A stretch of DNA of 64,000 nucleotides. It comes from CAVQJU01 sp963712905 (GTDB taxonomy: Bacteria; Acidobacteriota; Vicinamibacteria; Vicinamibacterales; CAVVIG01). The notes below the pieces were generated by a model. That model was not told the DNA's origin. It did not search any database and saw only the letters and a program-made list of their open reading frames with translations. The stretch lies in NCBI GenBank assembly GCA_963712905.1, contig CAVQJU010000021.1, positions 43,043-107,042 of the forward strand. Reading direction: 5' to 3'. Positions 1 to 8,575 of the stretch are shown one piece after another (the first letter of the stretch is position 1; every line of letters begins with the position of its first letter). A program made the position numbers and the translations under genes.

Positions 1-347
1 CCGCTCTCGTCCGCGAACAGCGCGTTCACGGGCCCCGCCACCACGTAGTCCACGATTCCCCGCCGCTTCAATTCGATCGCCTGGCGCAGCGCCTCGTTGG
101 CGGGCGCGTACACGACGCGCGCGAGATCGCCGAACGTGCGCGGGTTGAAGGTGAAGTCGGCGCCGATCGATCGCAGCCCCTCCACGACGCTTCGCACCAG
201 CGCGTAGTGCCCGGGATAGGGTGAGGGACGCGGCACGGGCACGCCGGGCTTGACGACGGAGCGGACAGCGCCGCGTATGGAGTGATAGACGCGCCGCGGC
301 GCCGGCAGGATCGGCAGCGTGAGCACGGTGAGCGAGGGCTGGCTCAC
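1..347 (-). CDS. Partial protein of polysaccharide locus, possible glycosyltransferase
   Basis: An open frame on the minus strand begins at a GTG (345-347) and runs off the left edge, so only about 115 N-terminal residues are visible. It starts VSQPSLTVLTLPILPAPRRV and has no signal peptide. A stretch near residues 95-110 (RGIVDYVVAGPVNALFADES) suggests a Rossmann-like sugar-enzyme fold, but I recognise no diagnostic motif. It follows two glycosyltransferases on the same strand, so a role in surface-polysaccharide synthesis is an inference from position. No clear ribosome binding site supports the GTG. Confidence 0.45.
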   Translation of the reverse strand, partial: MSQPSLTVLTLPILPAPRRVYHSIRGAVRSVVKPGVPVPRPSPYPGHYALVRSVVEGLRSIGADFTFNPRTFGDLARVVYAPANEALRQAIELKRRGIVDYVVAGPVNALFADES

Positions 348-372
348 GGGATGATTCGGCGCTTCGCCGCGC

Positions 373-1324
373 TCAGAACGCGCCGCCCGAGCGTTCGCGC
401 CCGGACGAATCGGGACGGCAGATACGAACGATCGGGCCTGCGGATTCCGGCCCGGCGCCGTTGCGGAACTCCTGCCGCAGCAGCGGCACCTGCCAGATTT
501 CGAGCGGCTCGAAGAACGCCACGCCGCGCTCGTCGAACCATCGCAGGATTTCTGCCTCCTGCCACGAAGGCTCCGCGTCGACCGACGTGCCGGGTAGCGT
601 GACATCGTCGAGCCACGTCGGCAGGGATCGGCGCTGTCGGCGACGTACCGCTCGGGCAGCGTGTGCGCGTACTGCTCGTTGATGGCGACGGCGGTCTTTC
701 CGCCCTGCATGAATTCGCGGCAGCGGTACCAGGCCTGCCGCATCTGGCTGCGGTTCGGCAGCAGCCACTGCAGGTGCATCACCGGGACGTCCTCGGCCTT
801 CAGCCGTCGCGCACCAGCGGCCATCGGCACGCGCTCCTCGTGCAGCGGCAGCGCGCGCGATCGGTCGTAGTTCACGCGCCGATCGTCGACGATGGCGACC
901 GGCTTCAGATACGGGCGCGTACGACGCCCAGCCCGGTGCGATAACGTGCCGGACTGTTCCAGAAATGGCAGTACAGGCAGTCGACGACGGCGCCGGCGGT
1001 CAGCATCGTCTGGTGATCGCTCGAGAAACCGGCTGCACCAGCCGGGGCGAGACGAGCTCGTCCGCGTCGGTGCACCACACGCAGGTTGGTGCCGTCGTAG
1101 TCGCGCGCGGCGTCCCACAGCTGCCATCGCGCCTGCTCGCAGATCTTCGACTCAGCCGATTCGATCCAGACGACCTTGGGAAATCGGCCGGCGATGTCGC
1201 GCGAGCCGTCGGTCGACTGCTGATCGTTGACGAGGATGACGTCGCAGAAGCCGGACAGCGACGCGAGCGTGTGCTCGAGCACCCACGCTTCGTTCTTCAC
1301 CGGCAGGAGTGCGATGACCTTCAC
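373..1324 (-). pseudogene. Family 2 glycosyltransferase, interrupted by frameshifts
   Basis: The N-terminus (MKVIALLPVKNEAWVLEHTL) is a typical GT-A glycosyltransferase start, followed by the nucleotide-sugar region DVILVNDQQSTDGS. The metal-binding DxD-type segment CTDADELVS is readable only after a one-base shift near 1075. Further shifts near 1000, 925 and 635 are needed to recover a continuous protein down to the stop at 373. The reconstructed product (about 315 residues) would transfer a sugar to a lipid-linked or surface glycan. The dense single-base shifts look more like sequence error than decay, because each frame stays protein-like. It lies 3 nt downstream of the next glycosyltransferase in the same operon. 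Confidence 0.65.
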
Positions 1325-1327
1325 GGG

Positions 1328-2264
1328 CTAGGACGTCCGGTTCAGCAGCGCGCGCTGCATCTGCCGCAGGCCGAAGCGGCCGCGCGCGCGGGGGTTGTAG
1401 AGACCTTCGCGCCAGGCGCGAAGCAGATACCGCCAGACCGGCGGACGCTGCCCGGCCGGCGTCAGGCGGTACAGCTCGAACAGCCAGTAGCCGCTGTAGG
1501 AGAAGAAGAGCGCCTGATCCTGACTGGACCACTGCTCGGGCAGGCAGTCGCGGTACGTCCGCAGCAGGCGCAGCACGTGGTCGGCCGTCATGGTCGCGTG
1601 CCGTGCGCCGTCCGCGTGATGGCGATACCACGACCATCGGCTCGCGCACGACTGCCGCCGACCAGCCGGATTTCATGATCGAGAGCAGATAAGGTCGATC
1701 GACGAGCGTGTCGAAACGATCGAGATCCGGACGCGCACGTTCGAGGGCAGCGCGGCGGTAGACGACCGACCCGAACATCGGGTTGATGCCGCGGAGGATG
1801 CCGCGCACCAGGTCGCCGTCGGAGGCGAACACGTCGTGCACCGGCTCCGGCGCGCGCCGGGCGAGCTCGGCGGCCGTCGGCTCGACCGTGAATTCCCGCA
1901 GTTCGCACGCGACGAACCCGCACCGGGGATCGCGTTCGAGGATGCCGACCGCCTGCTCGATGTAACCGGCGCTCAGCAGGTCGTCCTCGTGAAACGCCAT
2001 CGTGTACTGACCGGTGCCCGTTCCGATCGCCGCGAACATGTTGCGCATCGCGCCCAGGCGCTCGCGGTTCCGGACGTAGCGGACGCGCGGATCGCCGAGC
2101 GATTCGACGCTGCGCCGGTACTCGTCCGAGGCGCCGTCGTCGAGCAGCGTGATTTCGAGGTTCGCGAACGACTGCGCGCGGATCGTCTCGACCGCGCGGC
2201 GGTTGAGCGGCAGCTGACGGTAGCAGGGAACGTTCACCGACACGAGCGGGGCGACAGCGGTCAT
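1328..2264 (-). CDS. Family 2 glycosyltransferase (one frameshift)
   Basis: The N-terminal 205 residues carry the GT2 signature: PLVSVNVPCYRQ at the start, ITLLDDGASDEY for the nucleotide-sugar contact, and FHEDDLL as the DxD-like metal site. The frame breaks near 1628. One extra base there would restore a continuous protein of about 311 residues whose C-terminal part (from MTADHVLRLLRTYRD) ends at 1328. The family adds sugars to growing glycans on the cytoplasmic face of the membrane. It sits upstream of a second glycosyltransferase and downstream of an oxygenase, all on the minus strand in the O-antigen/capsule cluster. Confidence 0.75.
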
Positions 2265-2365
2265 CGCGGGAGGCAGGTCTCCACGGTCAGGTTATCGGCG
2301 CCTGCGAATGTGGACTTCAGCCATTCCCTGCGCTCCCTGCCTGCCATGCCCGCCGCCCCGCCCGT

Positions 2366-3191
2366 TCAGTGCCGCCCGAGCAGACGGCCCGCGAACCAGC
2401 GGGCGCGGCGGTAGATGAACGTGAGCCTGTTAAACGACCACCGTTTCGCCCGTTCGGCCGGCATCAGGACGTGCGCGCGGAAGCGCTCGTCCGGTCGTGC
2501 GCGGAAGATCGTGCTGTGCAGCTCCGTGCCGCGGGCGTTCGGCGGCGGCTCGGCGGTGTAGTAGTACACCGCGAACGATCGCCGGACTTGGTCGGGCGGA
2601 CACTTGAGCGGGGCGACGCCATGAAAGCTGATCTCGCTGGTTTCGAAGATCAGGCAGCGCCCGAGCGCCGGCGAGAGGCTCGCCTTGCAGACCTTCACGT
2701 CGCTGTCCCATAGCTCGATCTGTCCGCCCCATCGATCGTCCCACTCCGGGTTCAGGTAGATCAGCAGGTTGAGCCGCCTGAACAGAACGTTGTCGAGGAG
2801 GTTGAAGTCGACGTGCACGTCGAGACGTCCATGCGGCCCCGTCATGTGCATGCCGCCTCCAAACAGCGTGGGCGTCGGCGAGCAGCTTCGGGATACCGGT
2901 CAGGTCGGACAGGTCTTCCAGAAAGGCGGGGTCTGCGAGGAACTCGCTCAGCCGCCGTACCGGCGGCGGAAACAGCTTCTGATCCGTGATCTGAATCTTC
3001 TTCCGCTCGTTGACCGCGTTGAAGGAGAAACCCAGGCGCCCGGCCTCTTCGAATGTCGGGTATGCCGAGGCCACCTCGCGCAGGAATGCAGGCTCGAGGA
3101 AATTCTCGATCACGACGTGCGGGAACGGCTCGGCTGACCGGTACGTCGCGGCCAGGTCGGCCAGCCTGACGGTGCTCAACGGTGCCTTCAT
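2366..3191 (-). CDS. 2OG-Fe(II) oxygenase (prolyl-4-hydroxylase-like), one frameshift
   Basis: Starting at ATG 3191 (MKAPLSTVRLADL), the protein has the double-stranded beta-helix fold of 2-oxoglutarate/Fe(II) oxygenases. The iron ligands are seen as HVD in DVHVDFN and the distal His in EISFHGV; the 2OG-binding Arg is in VRRSFAVYY. The frame changes near 2855, and removing one base gives about 274 residues, normal for the family. Members hydroxylate proteins or small molecules. Its place between glycosyltransferases and the ABC exporter suggests it modifies a glycan or glycan-linked group, but the substrate is not known. Confidence 0.78.
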
Positions 3192-3195
3192 GCCT

Positions 3196-3236
3196 GCCCC
3201 TAGCCTCCAACATCCAACCTCTAATCTCCAACCAGC
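3196..3236. repeat. Low-complexity intergenic repeat (CCAAC-rich)
   Basis: A short purine/pyrimidine-biased tract lies between the oxygenase start and the exporter ATPase stop, with variants of a 9-10 nt unit such as CTCCAACAT, CCAACCTCTA and CTCCAAC. Similar simple-unit tracts occur at 44641-44688 and 47806-47850. It slightly overlaps the 3' end of the ATPase gene. Confidence 0.5.
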
Positions 3237-4477
3237 CATTCCTGCTGGATCACGAAATCGCCGTCGTGCACGTTGCTGACGCCGTGCCCCGTGTTGAAGA
3301 GGTCGCAGCGGTGGATGTCGAAGCCGATGGCACGTTCCCAGTAGTCCCACCGCATCTGGTTCCAGACTCGCACCGTGAAGTTGAAGGTGTAGGCGCCTTC
3401 CGTCAGCGGCAACGGGCCCAGCCGGCAGACGAAGTGCTGTTGATCGGCGCTGTAGTAGGTGCTGCGAACGGGGTTGGCTGACCCGAAGCTGATCGCTTCG
3501 TCGTCGTCGTTGAGCAGCCGGAACTCGGCGGTGAACGAGTTCTCCGGCGCGCGGCCGCTCGACCACAGGTGAATCTCCATGACGTCGCCCGCGTCGAACT
3601 GCCGTGTCACGGCGCCCGACGCGTTCCTGAGCTCGACGCGCCGCAGGTGATAGTGCGGCGGCGGGTTGATCCGTTCGGCCATCCCGCCGGTTGCCGCCTG
3701 CGGATCGCGGTTCATCTGCTCGTAGCGGCGCGTGATCTCGTCGGGCGTGCCGATAGCTGCCACCGATCCGCCCGTCAGCAGCACCGCGCGGTTGCAGAGC
3801 TGGCGCACGCTGGTGAGGTCGTGGCTGACGAACAGCACGGTCCGGCCCTCGTCGCGGATGTCGCGCATCCGGCCGAGACAGCGGTTGCGGAAGTGCAGGT
3901 CCCCGACCGAGAGGACCTCGTCGATGATCAGGATCTCCGGGTCGAGGTGCGCCGCGACCGAGAACGCGAGGCGCACGTACATCCCGCTCGAGTAGTGCTT
4001 GACCGGCGTGTCGATGAACTGGCTGAGCTCGGCGAACGCGACGATGGCGTCGAACTTGCGCTGGATTTCCGACCGCAGCATGCCGAGGATGGCGCCGTTC
4101 AGGAAGATGTTCTCGCGCCCGGTCAGCTCGGGATGAAAGCCCGTGCCGACCTCGAGCAGGCTCGACACGCGGCCGTCGAGATCGACGTGGCCGAGCGTCG
4201 GCGGCGTGATGCGCGACAGGATCTTGAGGAGCGTGCTCTTGCCCGCGCCGTTGGGGCCGATGATGCCGATGACGTCGCCGACGCCCACGTCGAAGGTCAC
4301 GTCGCGCAGCGCCCAGAAATCGGTGGCCGTCTCCGTCCCGCCGCGCAGGCGGCGCAGCCGCGTGAACGGCGCCGTCGCGGCCGCCACGAGCGACTCGCGG
4401 AAATTCATCGGCCTCGCCGCCGCGCCGATCGTATAGCGCTTGCCGACGCCCGCGATCGCGATCGCGTTAGATGACAT
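3221..4477 (-). CDS. Polysaccharide ABC exporter ATP-binding protein (Wzt/TagH-like)
   Basis: This 418-residue ATPase has Walker A GPNGAGKST near residue 74, the ABC signature YSSGMYVRL, Walker B ILIIDEVLSVGD and the H-loop FVSHD. Residues 1-250 form the nucleotide-binding domain. The C-terminal extension (about 260-418, beta-rich) resembles the carbohydrate-binding Wzt_C domain, which recognises the finished O-antigen before export. The permease gene lies immediately upstream and overlaps by 11 nt, so the two are translationally coupled. Together they would export a lipid-linked polysaccharide across the inner membrane. Confidence 0.9.
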   Translation of the reverse strand: MSSNAIAIAGVGKRYTIGAAARPMNFRESLVAAATAPFTRLRRLRGGTETATDFWALRDVTFDVGVGDVIGIIGPNGAGKSTLLKILSRITPPTLGHVDLDGRVSSLLEVGTGFHPELTGRENIFLNGAILGMLRSEIQRKFDAIVAFAELSQFIDTPVKHYSSGMYVRLAFSVAAHLDPEILIIDEVLSVGDLHFRNRCLGRMRDIRDEGRTVLFVSHDLTSVRQLCNRAVLLTGGSVAAIGTPDEITRRYEQMNRDPQAATGGMAERINPPPHYHLRRVELRNASGAVTRQFDAGDVMEIHLWSSGRAPENSFTAEFRLLNDDDEAISFGSANPVRSTYYSADQQHFVCRLGPLPLTEGAYTFNFTVRVWNQMRWDYWERAIGFDIHRCDLFNTGHGVSNVHDGDFVIQQEWLVGD

Positions 4478-5312
4478 CCGCGAACCGGCGCTCGACGGCC
4501 GTGAAATACCTCAACCCGATCGCGAGCAGCACGGCCGCCGCCCCCGACGAGACGAGAATGACGTCGAGCGGAAAGGCTCCGCCGAGCACCGCCGCGCGAA
4601 ACCCCGCCACCATCCCGACCATCGGGTTGACCGCGTAGAGCAGCCGCCACTTCGCCGGGATGATGTCGATGGAATACAGCACCGGCGTGACGTACAGCCA
4701 GAGCTGCACCACGAACGTGATGACATAGCGGAAGTCGCGGTAGCTGACAATCAGCGCGGAGAACAGCACGCCGGCGCCGGCCGCAACAGCCATCGTGCCG
4801 AGGACGAAAAACGGCAGGGCCAGGATCTGCGCGGAGGGGGGCACCCGGTACACCACCATGAGGACCAGCAGAAAGGCGAAGGCCACCGCAAAGTCCACGA
4901 GGCCCGAGAAGATCGCCGCGACCGGGATCAGGAGCCTCGGGAAGTAGACTTTCGCGATCAGGTGGCTGCTGCCGACCAGGCTGTTGGCCGCGAGCGTGAT
5001 GGCGTTGGAGTAGAACGTCCAGAGCGACAGGCCGATGTACACGAACAGCGCATACGAGCCGTTGACGTGCGACGACAGGCCGCCGAGGCGGCCGAAGAAC
5101 ACCGTGAAGAGCAGCGTCGCCGCCACCGGCTGGATGATGGCCCAGAGCCCGCCGAGCACGGTCTGCTTGTAGCGAACCTTGATATCCCGCCAGACGAAGA
5201 AGTAGAGCAGCTCCCGGTAGCGCCAGAGCTCCCTGACGTTCAGGCCCTGCCAGGATTGCGTCGGTTCGATCCGCAGCGTTCGCGTTGGATACACAGCCTG
5301 ACCCGGCCACAT
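4467..5312 (-). CDS. Polysaccharide ABC exporter permease (Wzm-like)
   Basis: The 281-residue protein has the ABC2-type membrane domain: an N-terminal amphipathic region with the motif RDIKVRYKQTVLGGLW, then about six hydrophobic segments. The family signature NPMVGMVAGFRAAVLG lies before the last helices. Its length is normal for Wzm/TagG permeases. It forms the transmembrane channel partner of the ATPase encoded just downstream. A 25-nt gap separates it from the methyltransferase gene upstream, so one transcript is likely. Confidence 0.9.
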   Translation of the reverse strand: MWPGQAVYPTRTLRIEPTQSWQGLNVRELWRYRELLYFFVWRDIKVRYKQTVLGGLWAIIQPVAATLLFTVFFGRLGGLSSHVNGSYALFVYIGLSLWTFYSNAITLAANSLVGSSHLIAKVYFPRLLIPVAAIFSGLVDFAVAFAFLLVLMVVYRVPPSAQILALPFFVLGTMAVAAGAGVLFSALIVSYRDFRYVITFVVQLWLYVTPVLYSIDIIPAKWRLLYAVNPMVGMVAGFRAAVLGGAFPLDVILVSSGAAAVLLAIGLRYFTAVERRFADVI

Positions 5313-5337
5313 TGTAGTACAGCGGCGCGCGAGCCTT

Positions 5338-6066
5338 TCAGCCCGGCGCCAGCCAGGTCAGCGTGTTCATGCGGACGCGCTGGTCGGCGAACCGGCCGAG
5401 CAGCGTCAGGGCGCCTTCGCGCATCCGTTCGACGGGCGCAGGCGTTCCCGTCGCGTAGAACCCCATCGTGACGGGGAGCTCATGGTCGTCGCCCGGGTAC
5501 CCGTAGCAGAACATCACGAACGACTCGAAGCCGGCTTCGCGGAGCAGTCCCGCCAGTTCATCCTCGTCGAACAGGCTCTTGTGCAGCTGTCCGAGCCACC
5601 AGGCCTGCTGGTGCTCGGGATCGCCGTGGGTGTAGCGGTACACGTTGTAAAGGTCGAACACCGGCCCCAGCGTACCCGGCGCTTTCTCGAGGTAGAACCT
5701 TGCGACATTCCTGAAGTAGGGCACGCCGATGTAGCAGCAGGCGCCGCCGGGCTCGAGCGCTTCGCGGATTCGCTGCAAGTGTGGTAGTCGCTGCGGGCGA
5801 TATAGATGCTCGAAGAACGCGTTGCTGAAGGCGAGCGCGACGGTTGATTGCCCGAGCCGGGGCACGTTCAGATCCATCGTCACGTCGGTCGCAGGCGTTC
5901 GGCGGTAGTCGATGTTGACGAAGTCCGGCAGACGGTCGCCGCCGCAGCCCAGGTGCAGCCGCACCGAGCGTTGCCGCTGCAACGCCGACACACGGCGGGC
6001 GTTGGCCACGCTCTTCGGGATGCCGGCAAGCATTCCGGCCGCGCGTCTGATCGTCGTCTTCAACAT
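5338..6066 (-). CDS. Class I SAM-dependent methyltransferase
   Basis: The 242-residue protein has motif I as LHLGCGGDRLPDFVNID, the acidic loop VTMDLNVPR, and the later motif ALEPGGACCYIGVPY, all typical of the Methyltransf_11-type enzymes of LPS clusters. No membrane segment is seen. It lies upstream of the exporter genes on the same strand, so methylation of a sugar or terminal cap of the exported glycan is the likely role. Its start is only a few tens of bases from a divergent nucleotidyltransferase gene, so promoters for both must lie inside or overlap the coding ends. Confidence 0.8.
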   Translation of the reverse strand: MLKTTIRRAAGMLAGIPKSVANARRVSALQRQRSVRLHLGCGGDRLPDFVNIDYRRTPATDVTMDLNVPRLGQSTVALAFSNAFFEHLYRPQRLPHLQRIREALEPGGACCYIGVPYFRNVARFYLEKAPGTLGPVFDLYNVYRYTHGDPEHQQAWWLGQLHKSLFDEDELAGLLREAGFESFVMFCYGYPGDDHELPVTMGFYATGTPAPVERMREGALTLLGRFADQRVRMNTLTWLAPG

Positions 6067-6104
6067 GTGGCAGATTGCGGAACGTCTCCGATATTCTACG
6101 ATGC

Positions 6105-7199
6105 GTGGAAACGATCGACGTGTGGCTGGGCCGGACGCTCGCCATCGGGAGCGCCGGCGAGGCGCCGTTCCGGAGCACCGACGACATCCTGTCGATCGCG
6201 CGCGGGCACCGCGTGGACGTCCTCCTGGCCGACCTGTTTCTCCGCGCGCCGTCAGGCCCTGACCCCTTCTCCCGCGGGCCGCTGGACGCCATTATCCGGC
6301 TGGCGGCCGCGCGAGAGCTGGCCGCGGCCCGGGACGTGTCGCGCCTCCTCGAGGCTGCCGACGGCGCCGGCCTCGATCTGCTCCTGCTGAAGGGCACGGC
6401 CCTCGCTTACACGCATTACCAACAGCCCCACCTGCGCCCGCGGAACGACATCGATCTGTTCGTCAGGCAGGCCGACATCGGCCGGGCCGAAGCCGTGCTG
6501 TCCGCGCTCGGCTTCGCTCGCGCGCCGGAGGCCGACGCCGAGTTGTGGACGGCCCAGCGGCACTATTCGAAGCCGTCTCCCGCCGGCGCGGCGCACGTCG
6601 ATCTGCATTGGCGCGTCGTCAACCCGCAGGTCTTTGCCGGTGTCCTGGCCTTCGACGATGTCTGGGCGCGGTCGGTGAGCGTGGCTTCGCTCGGGCCTTT
6701 CGCCCGCACGCTGGCGCCGCCGGACACGCTGCTGCTGGCCTGTGTTCACCGTGTGGCCCATCACCAGGATCGCGTGAACCTGCTGTGGCTGTGGGACGTT
6801 CATCTCGTCGCGTCGGCGTTGTCTGCGGGCGGGTGGGAACAGTTCCTCGCGGCCGCCGCCCTGGCGCGCGTGCAGGGCATCTGCGCACGCGGTCTGGCGC
6901 TGGCGCACGAGTGCTTCGGGACGACGATTCCGGAAGCCGTTCAGCTGACGCTTGCCGCGGGCCGCGACGAGCCGGCCGCGTCGTTCCTGGGGGACGGGCT
7001 GAGAACCGTGGACGTCGCCCGCGCCGACCTGGCGGCGTTGACGACCTGGCGCCGGAAGCTCGCGCTTGTCCGGGAGCATCTGTGCCCGCCGCTGGCTTAC
7101 ATGCGTGTCAGATACCCGGCGTGCCCCGCAGTGCTCCTGCCGTTCGCCTACGTCCACCGCGCCGTGCGCGGCGCGCCGAAGTGGTTCGAGCGGATGTAG
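6105..7199 (+). CDS. Nucleotidyltransferase family protein (NTP_transf_5-like)
   Basis: The central motif LLLKGTALAYTHY followed by RPRNDIDLFV is characteristic of the putative nucleotidyltransferases often encoded in polysaccharide clusters (PF14907 type), where the acidic pair DID would bind metal. The product is about 364 residues from GTG 6105; a TTG at 6075 is possible but would almost touch the divergent methyltransferase start. Its substrate is unknown. The stop codon TAG (7197-7199) lies inside the GTAG foot of the REP-like element that follows. Confidence 0.75.
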   Translation: METIDVWLGRTLAIGSAGEAPFRSTDDILSIARGHRVDVLLADLFLRAPSGPDPFSRGPLDAIIRLAAARELAAARDVSRLLEAADGAGLDLLLLKGTALAYTHYQQPHLRPRNDIDLFVRQADIGRAEAVLSALGFARAPEADAELWTAQRHYSKPSPAGAAHVDLHWRVVNPQVFAGVLAFDDVWARSVSVASLGPFARTLAPPDTLLLACVHRVAHHQDRVNLLWLWDVHLVASALSAGGWEQFLAAAALARVQGICARGLALAHECFGTTIPEAVQLTLAAGRDEPAASFLGDGLRTVDVARADLAALTTWRRKLALVREHLCPPLAYMRVRYPACPAVLLPFAYVHRAVRGAPKWFERM

Positions 7200-7255
7200 C
7201 GCGGGCCTTTCAGGCCCGCGTCAGGCGTCAGGCGCCCCTGAAAGGGGCGCCCTAC
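7196..7255. repeat. REP-like pair (GTAG foot, CTTTCAG core)
   Basis: Two GC-rich hairpins lie head to head: one begins GTAG and has the core CCTTTCAGG between complementary arms, and the second is its mirror, with CCTGAAAGG and ending CTAC. The terminal TAG and CTA serve as stop codons of the two converging genes (7197-7199 plus strand, 7252-7254 minus strand). The layout matches BIME-type pairs of repetitive extragenic palindromes, which can also terminate transcription. Confidence 0.75.
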
Positions 7256-8502
7256 TCCTGTTGATCGTGCATGGCGATTGCCGCGACGACGGCGAACAAC
7301 AGCCCGTTCGCCGGCACGCGTAAGCCGGTTTCCCACAGGCTCTGCACGGCGACCGCCACGAGGCTCCCGACCGCACCTGCCCGAACCCAGTAGATCGGCG
7401 TCCGGTCGGCGCCGAGGCTCCGGCGAATGCGCCACGCGCCGGCTGCCGCAATGACGATCGCCGTCAGCGCGAGCAGCAGGCCACCCTCGGCGGCGATCTG
7501 CAGATACTCGTTGTGCGCGTGGTTGAAGTACACGACGCGCGGCGACTGCTGATAGACGATCATCCCGCGCTCGTACGCGCCGGGGCCGACGCCGGTGAGC
7601 CAGAAATCCGAAATCATCGGCAGCGTTTCGCGCCAGATCGCGCTCCGTCCACCGAGCCCCAGCCTGATCGTCTCGTTGAGCCTGGCCGAAATCGCGTTCG
7701 TGTTGGCGTAGGCGGCCGCGACCAGCACGATGGCGCCGAAGCCGGCCAGCAGCCAGGCGCGGCCCCGCCGCTGCATCCGTGCGGCCGACAGCACCCAGAC
7801 CGCGCCGAGTCCCGCGCCGGCGGCGATCAGCCCCGATCGCGACAGCCCGACGACGAGGCCTGCCGCCATGAGGCCGATCGCGGTGGTCAGCCACATCGCC
7901 GTGTTGTCGAACGCCTCGGCGGCGGCCACGGGGAGGCCGTGCGTCCGCCTCGACTGCAGCCGCGCGATGAGATAGCTGGCCGTGAGGGGCAGCGCCATCA
8001 CGAGCCAGGTGGCGAAGTCACTGTGGTTCATGTACGGCCCGAACGGCGTTGCCGATCGCGTCGGGAACGTCCAGTAGAGCAGGCGCGGCGCGGTCAGGTG
8101 CTGCGCCATCCCGATGGCGGCCAGCACGAGGCCCAGCCCGGAAATCGCGCGGACGCACAGGCGCACGCCTCCTCGCGCGAAGATCGTGCGAGCACTCAGG
8201 AACAACAGCAGCATGGCCGTGGCCAGCGCGAACGACACCCTGCCGGCGGCCGGATCGATCGAGAGGGGACGCGCGGCCTCGGACGAAGCCGCGCTGTCGC
8301 CGAGCCTGAGCGTCAGGTCGATGATGCGTGTGGACGGGGAGAGCGCGAAGCGGAGGCCCGGCGGCAGCGGGACGAGCGACGCGGCGACGACCACGACATA
8401 GATCAGGAGCGCCGCATCGAGCCAGCGGTTTCCGGCAGGCGCGAACGCGGGCCGGACGGCGATCGCGAGTACAGCGGCGGCCGCCGCCAGCACATACGCC
8501 AT
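7252..8502 (-). CDS. O-antigen ligase family membrane protein
   Basis: A polytopic membrane protein of at least 416 residues with about ten hydrophobic segments. The large periplasmic loop has the Wzy_C/O-antigen ligase motif FGPYMNHSDFATWL, and a late segment HAHNEYLQIAAEGG is typical of ligase/polymerase proteins. It would join polysaccharide to an acceptor or polymerise repeat units. An additional hydrophobic stretch (AIAILLGVTLFAFAGG) is encoded in frame upstream of ATG 8502 without an obvious start codon, so the true start may be further upstream and overlap the kinase gene. It follows the Wzc-type gene directly. Confidence 0.82.
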   Translation of the reverse strand: MAYVLAAAAAVLAIAVRPAFAPAGNRWLDAALLIYVVVVAASLVPLPPGLRFALSPSTRIIDLTLRLGDSAASSEAARPLSIDPAAGRVSFALATAMLLLFLSARTIFARGGVRLCVRAISGLGLVLAAIGMAQHLTAPRLLYWTFPTRSATPFGPYMNHSDFATWLVMALPLTASYLIARLQSRRTHGLPVAAAEAFDNTAMWLTTAIGLMAAGLVVGLSRSGLIAAGAGLGAVWVLSAARMQRRGRAWLLAGFGAIVLVAAAYANTNAISARLNETIRLGLGGRSAIWRETLPMISDFWLTGVGPGAYERGMIVYQQSPRVVYFNHAHNEYLQIAAEGGLLLALTAIVIAAAGAWRIRRSLGADRTPIYWVRAGAVGSLVAVAVQSLWETGLRVPANGLLFAVVAAIAMHDQQE

Positions 8503-8575
8503 CCAGTCGTATCCGCCGGCGAACGCGAACAGCGTGACGCCGAGCAGAATGGCGATTGCGCCGGAGCCCGAACGG

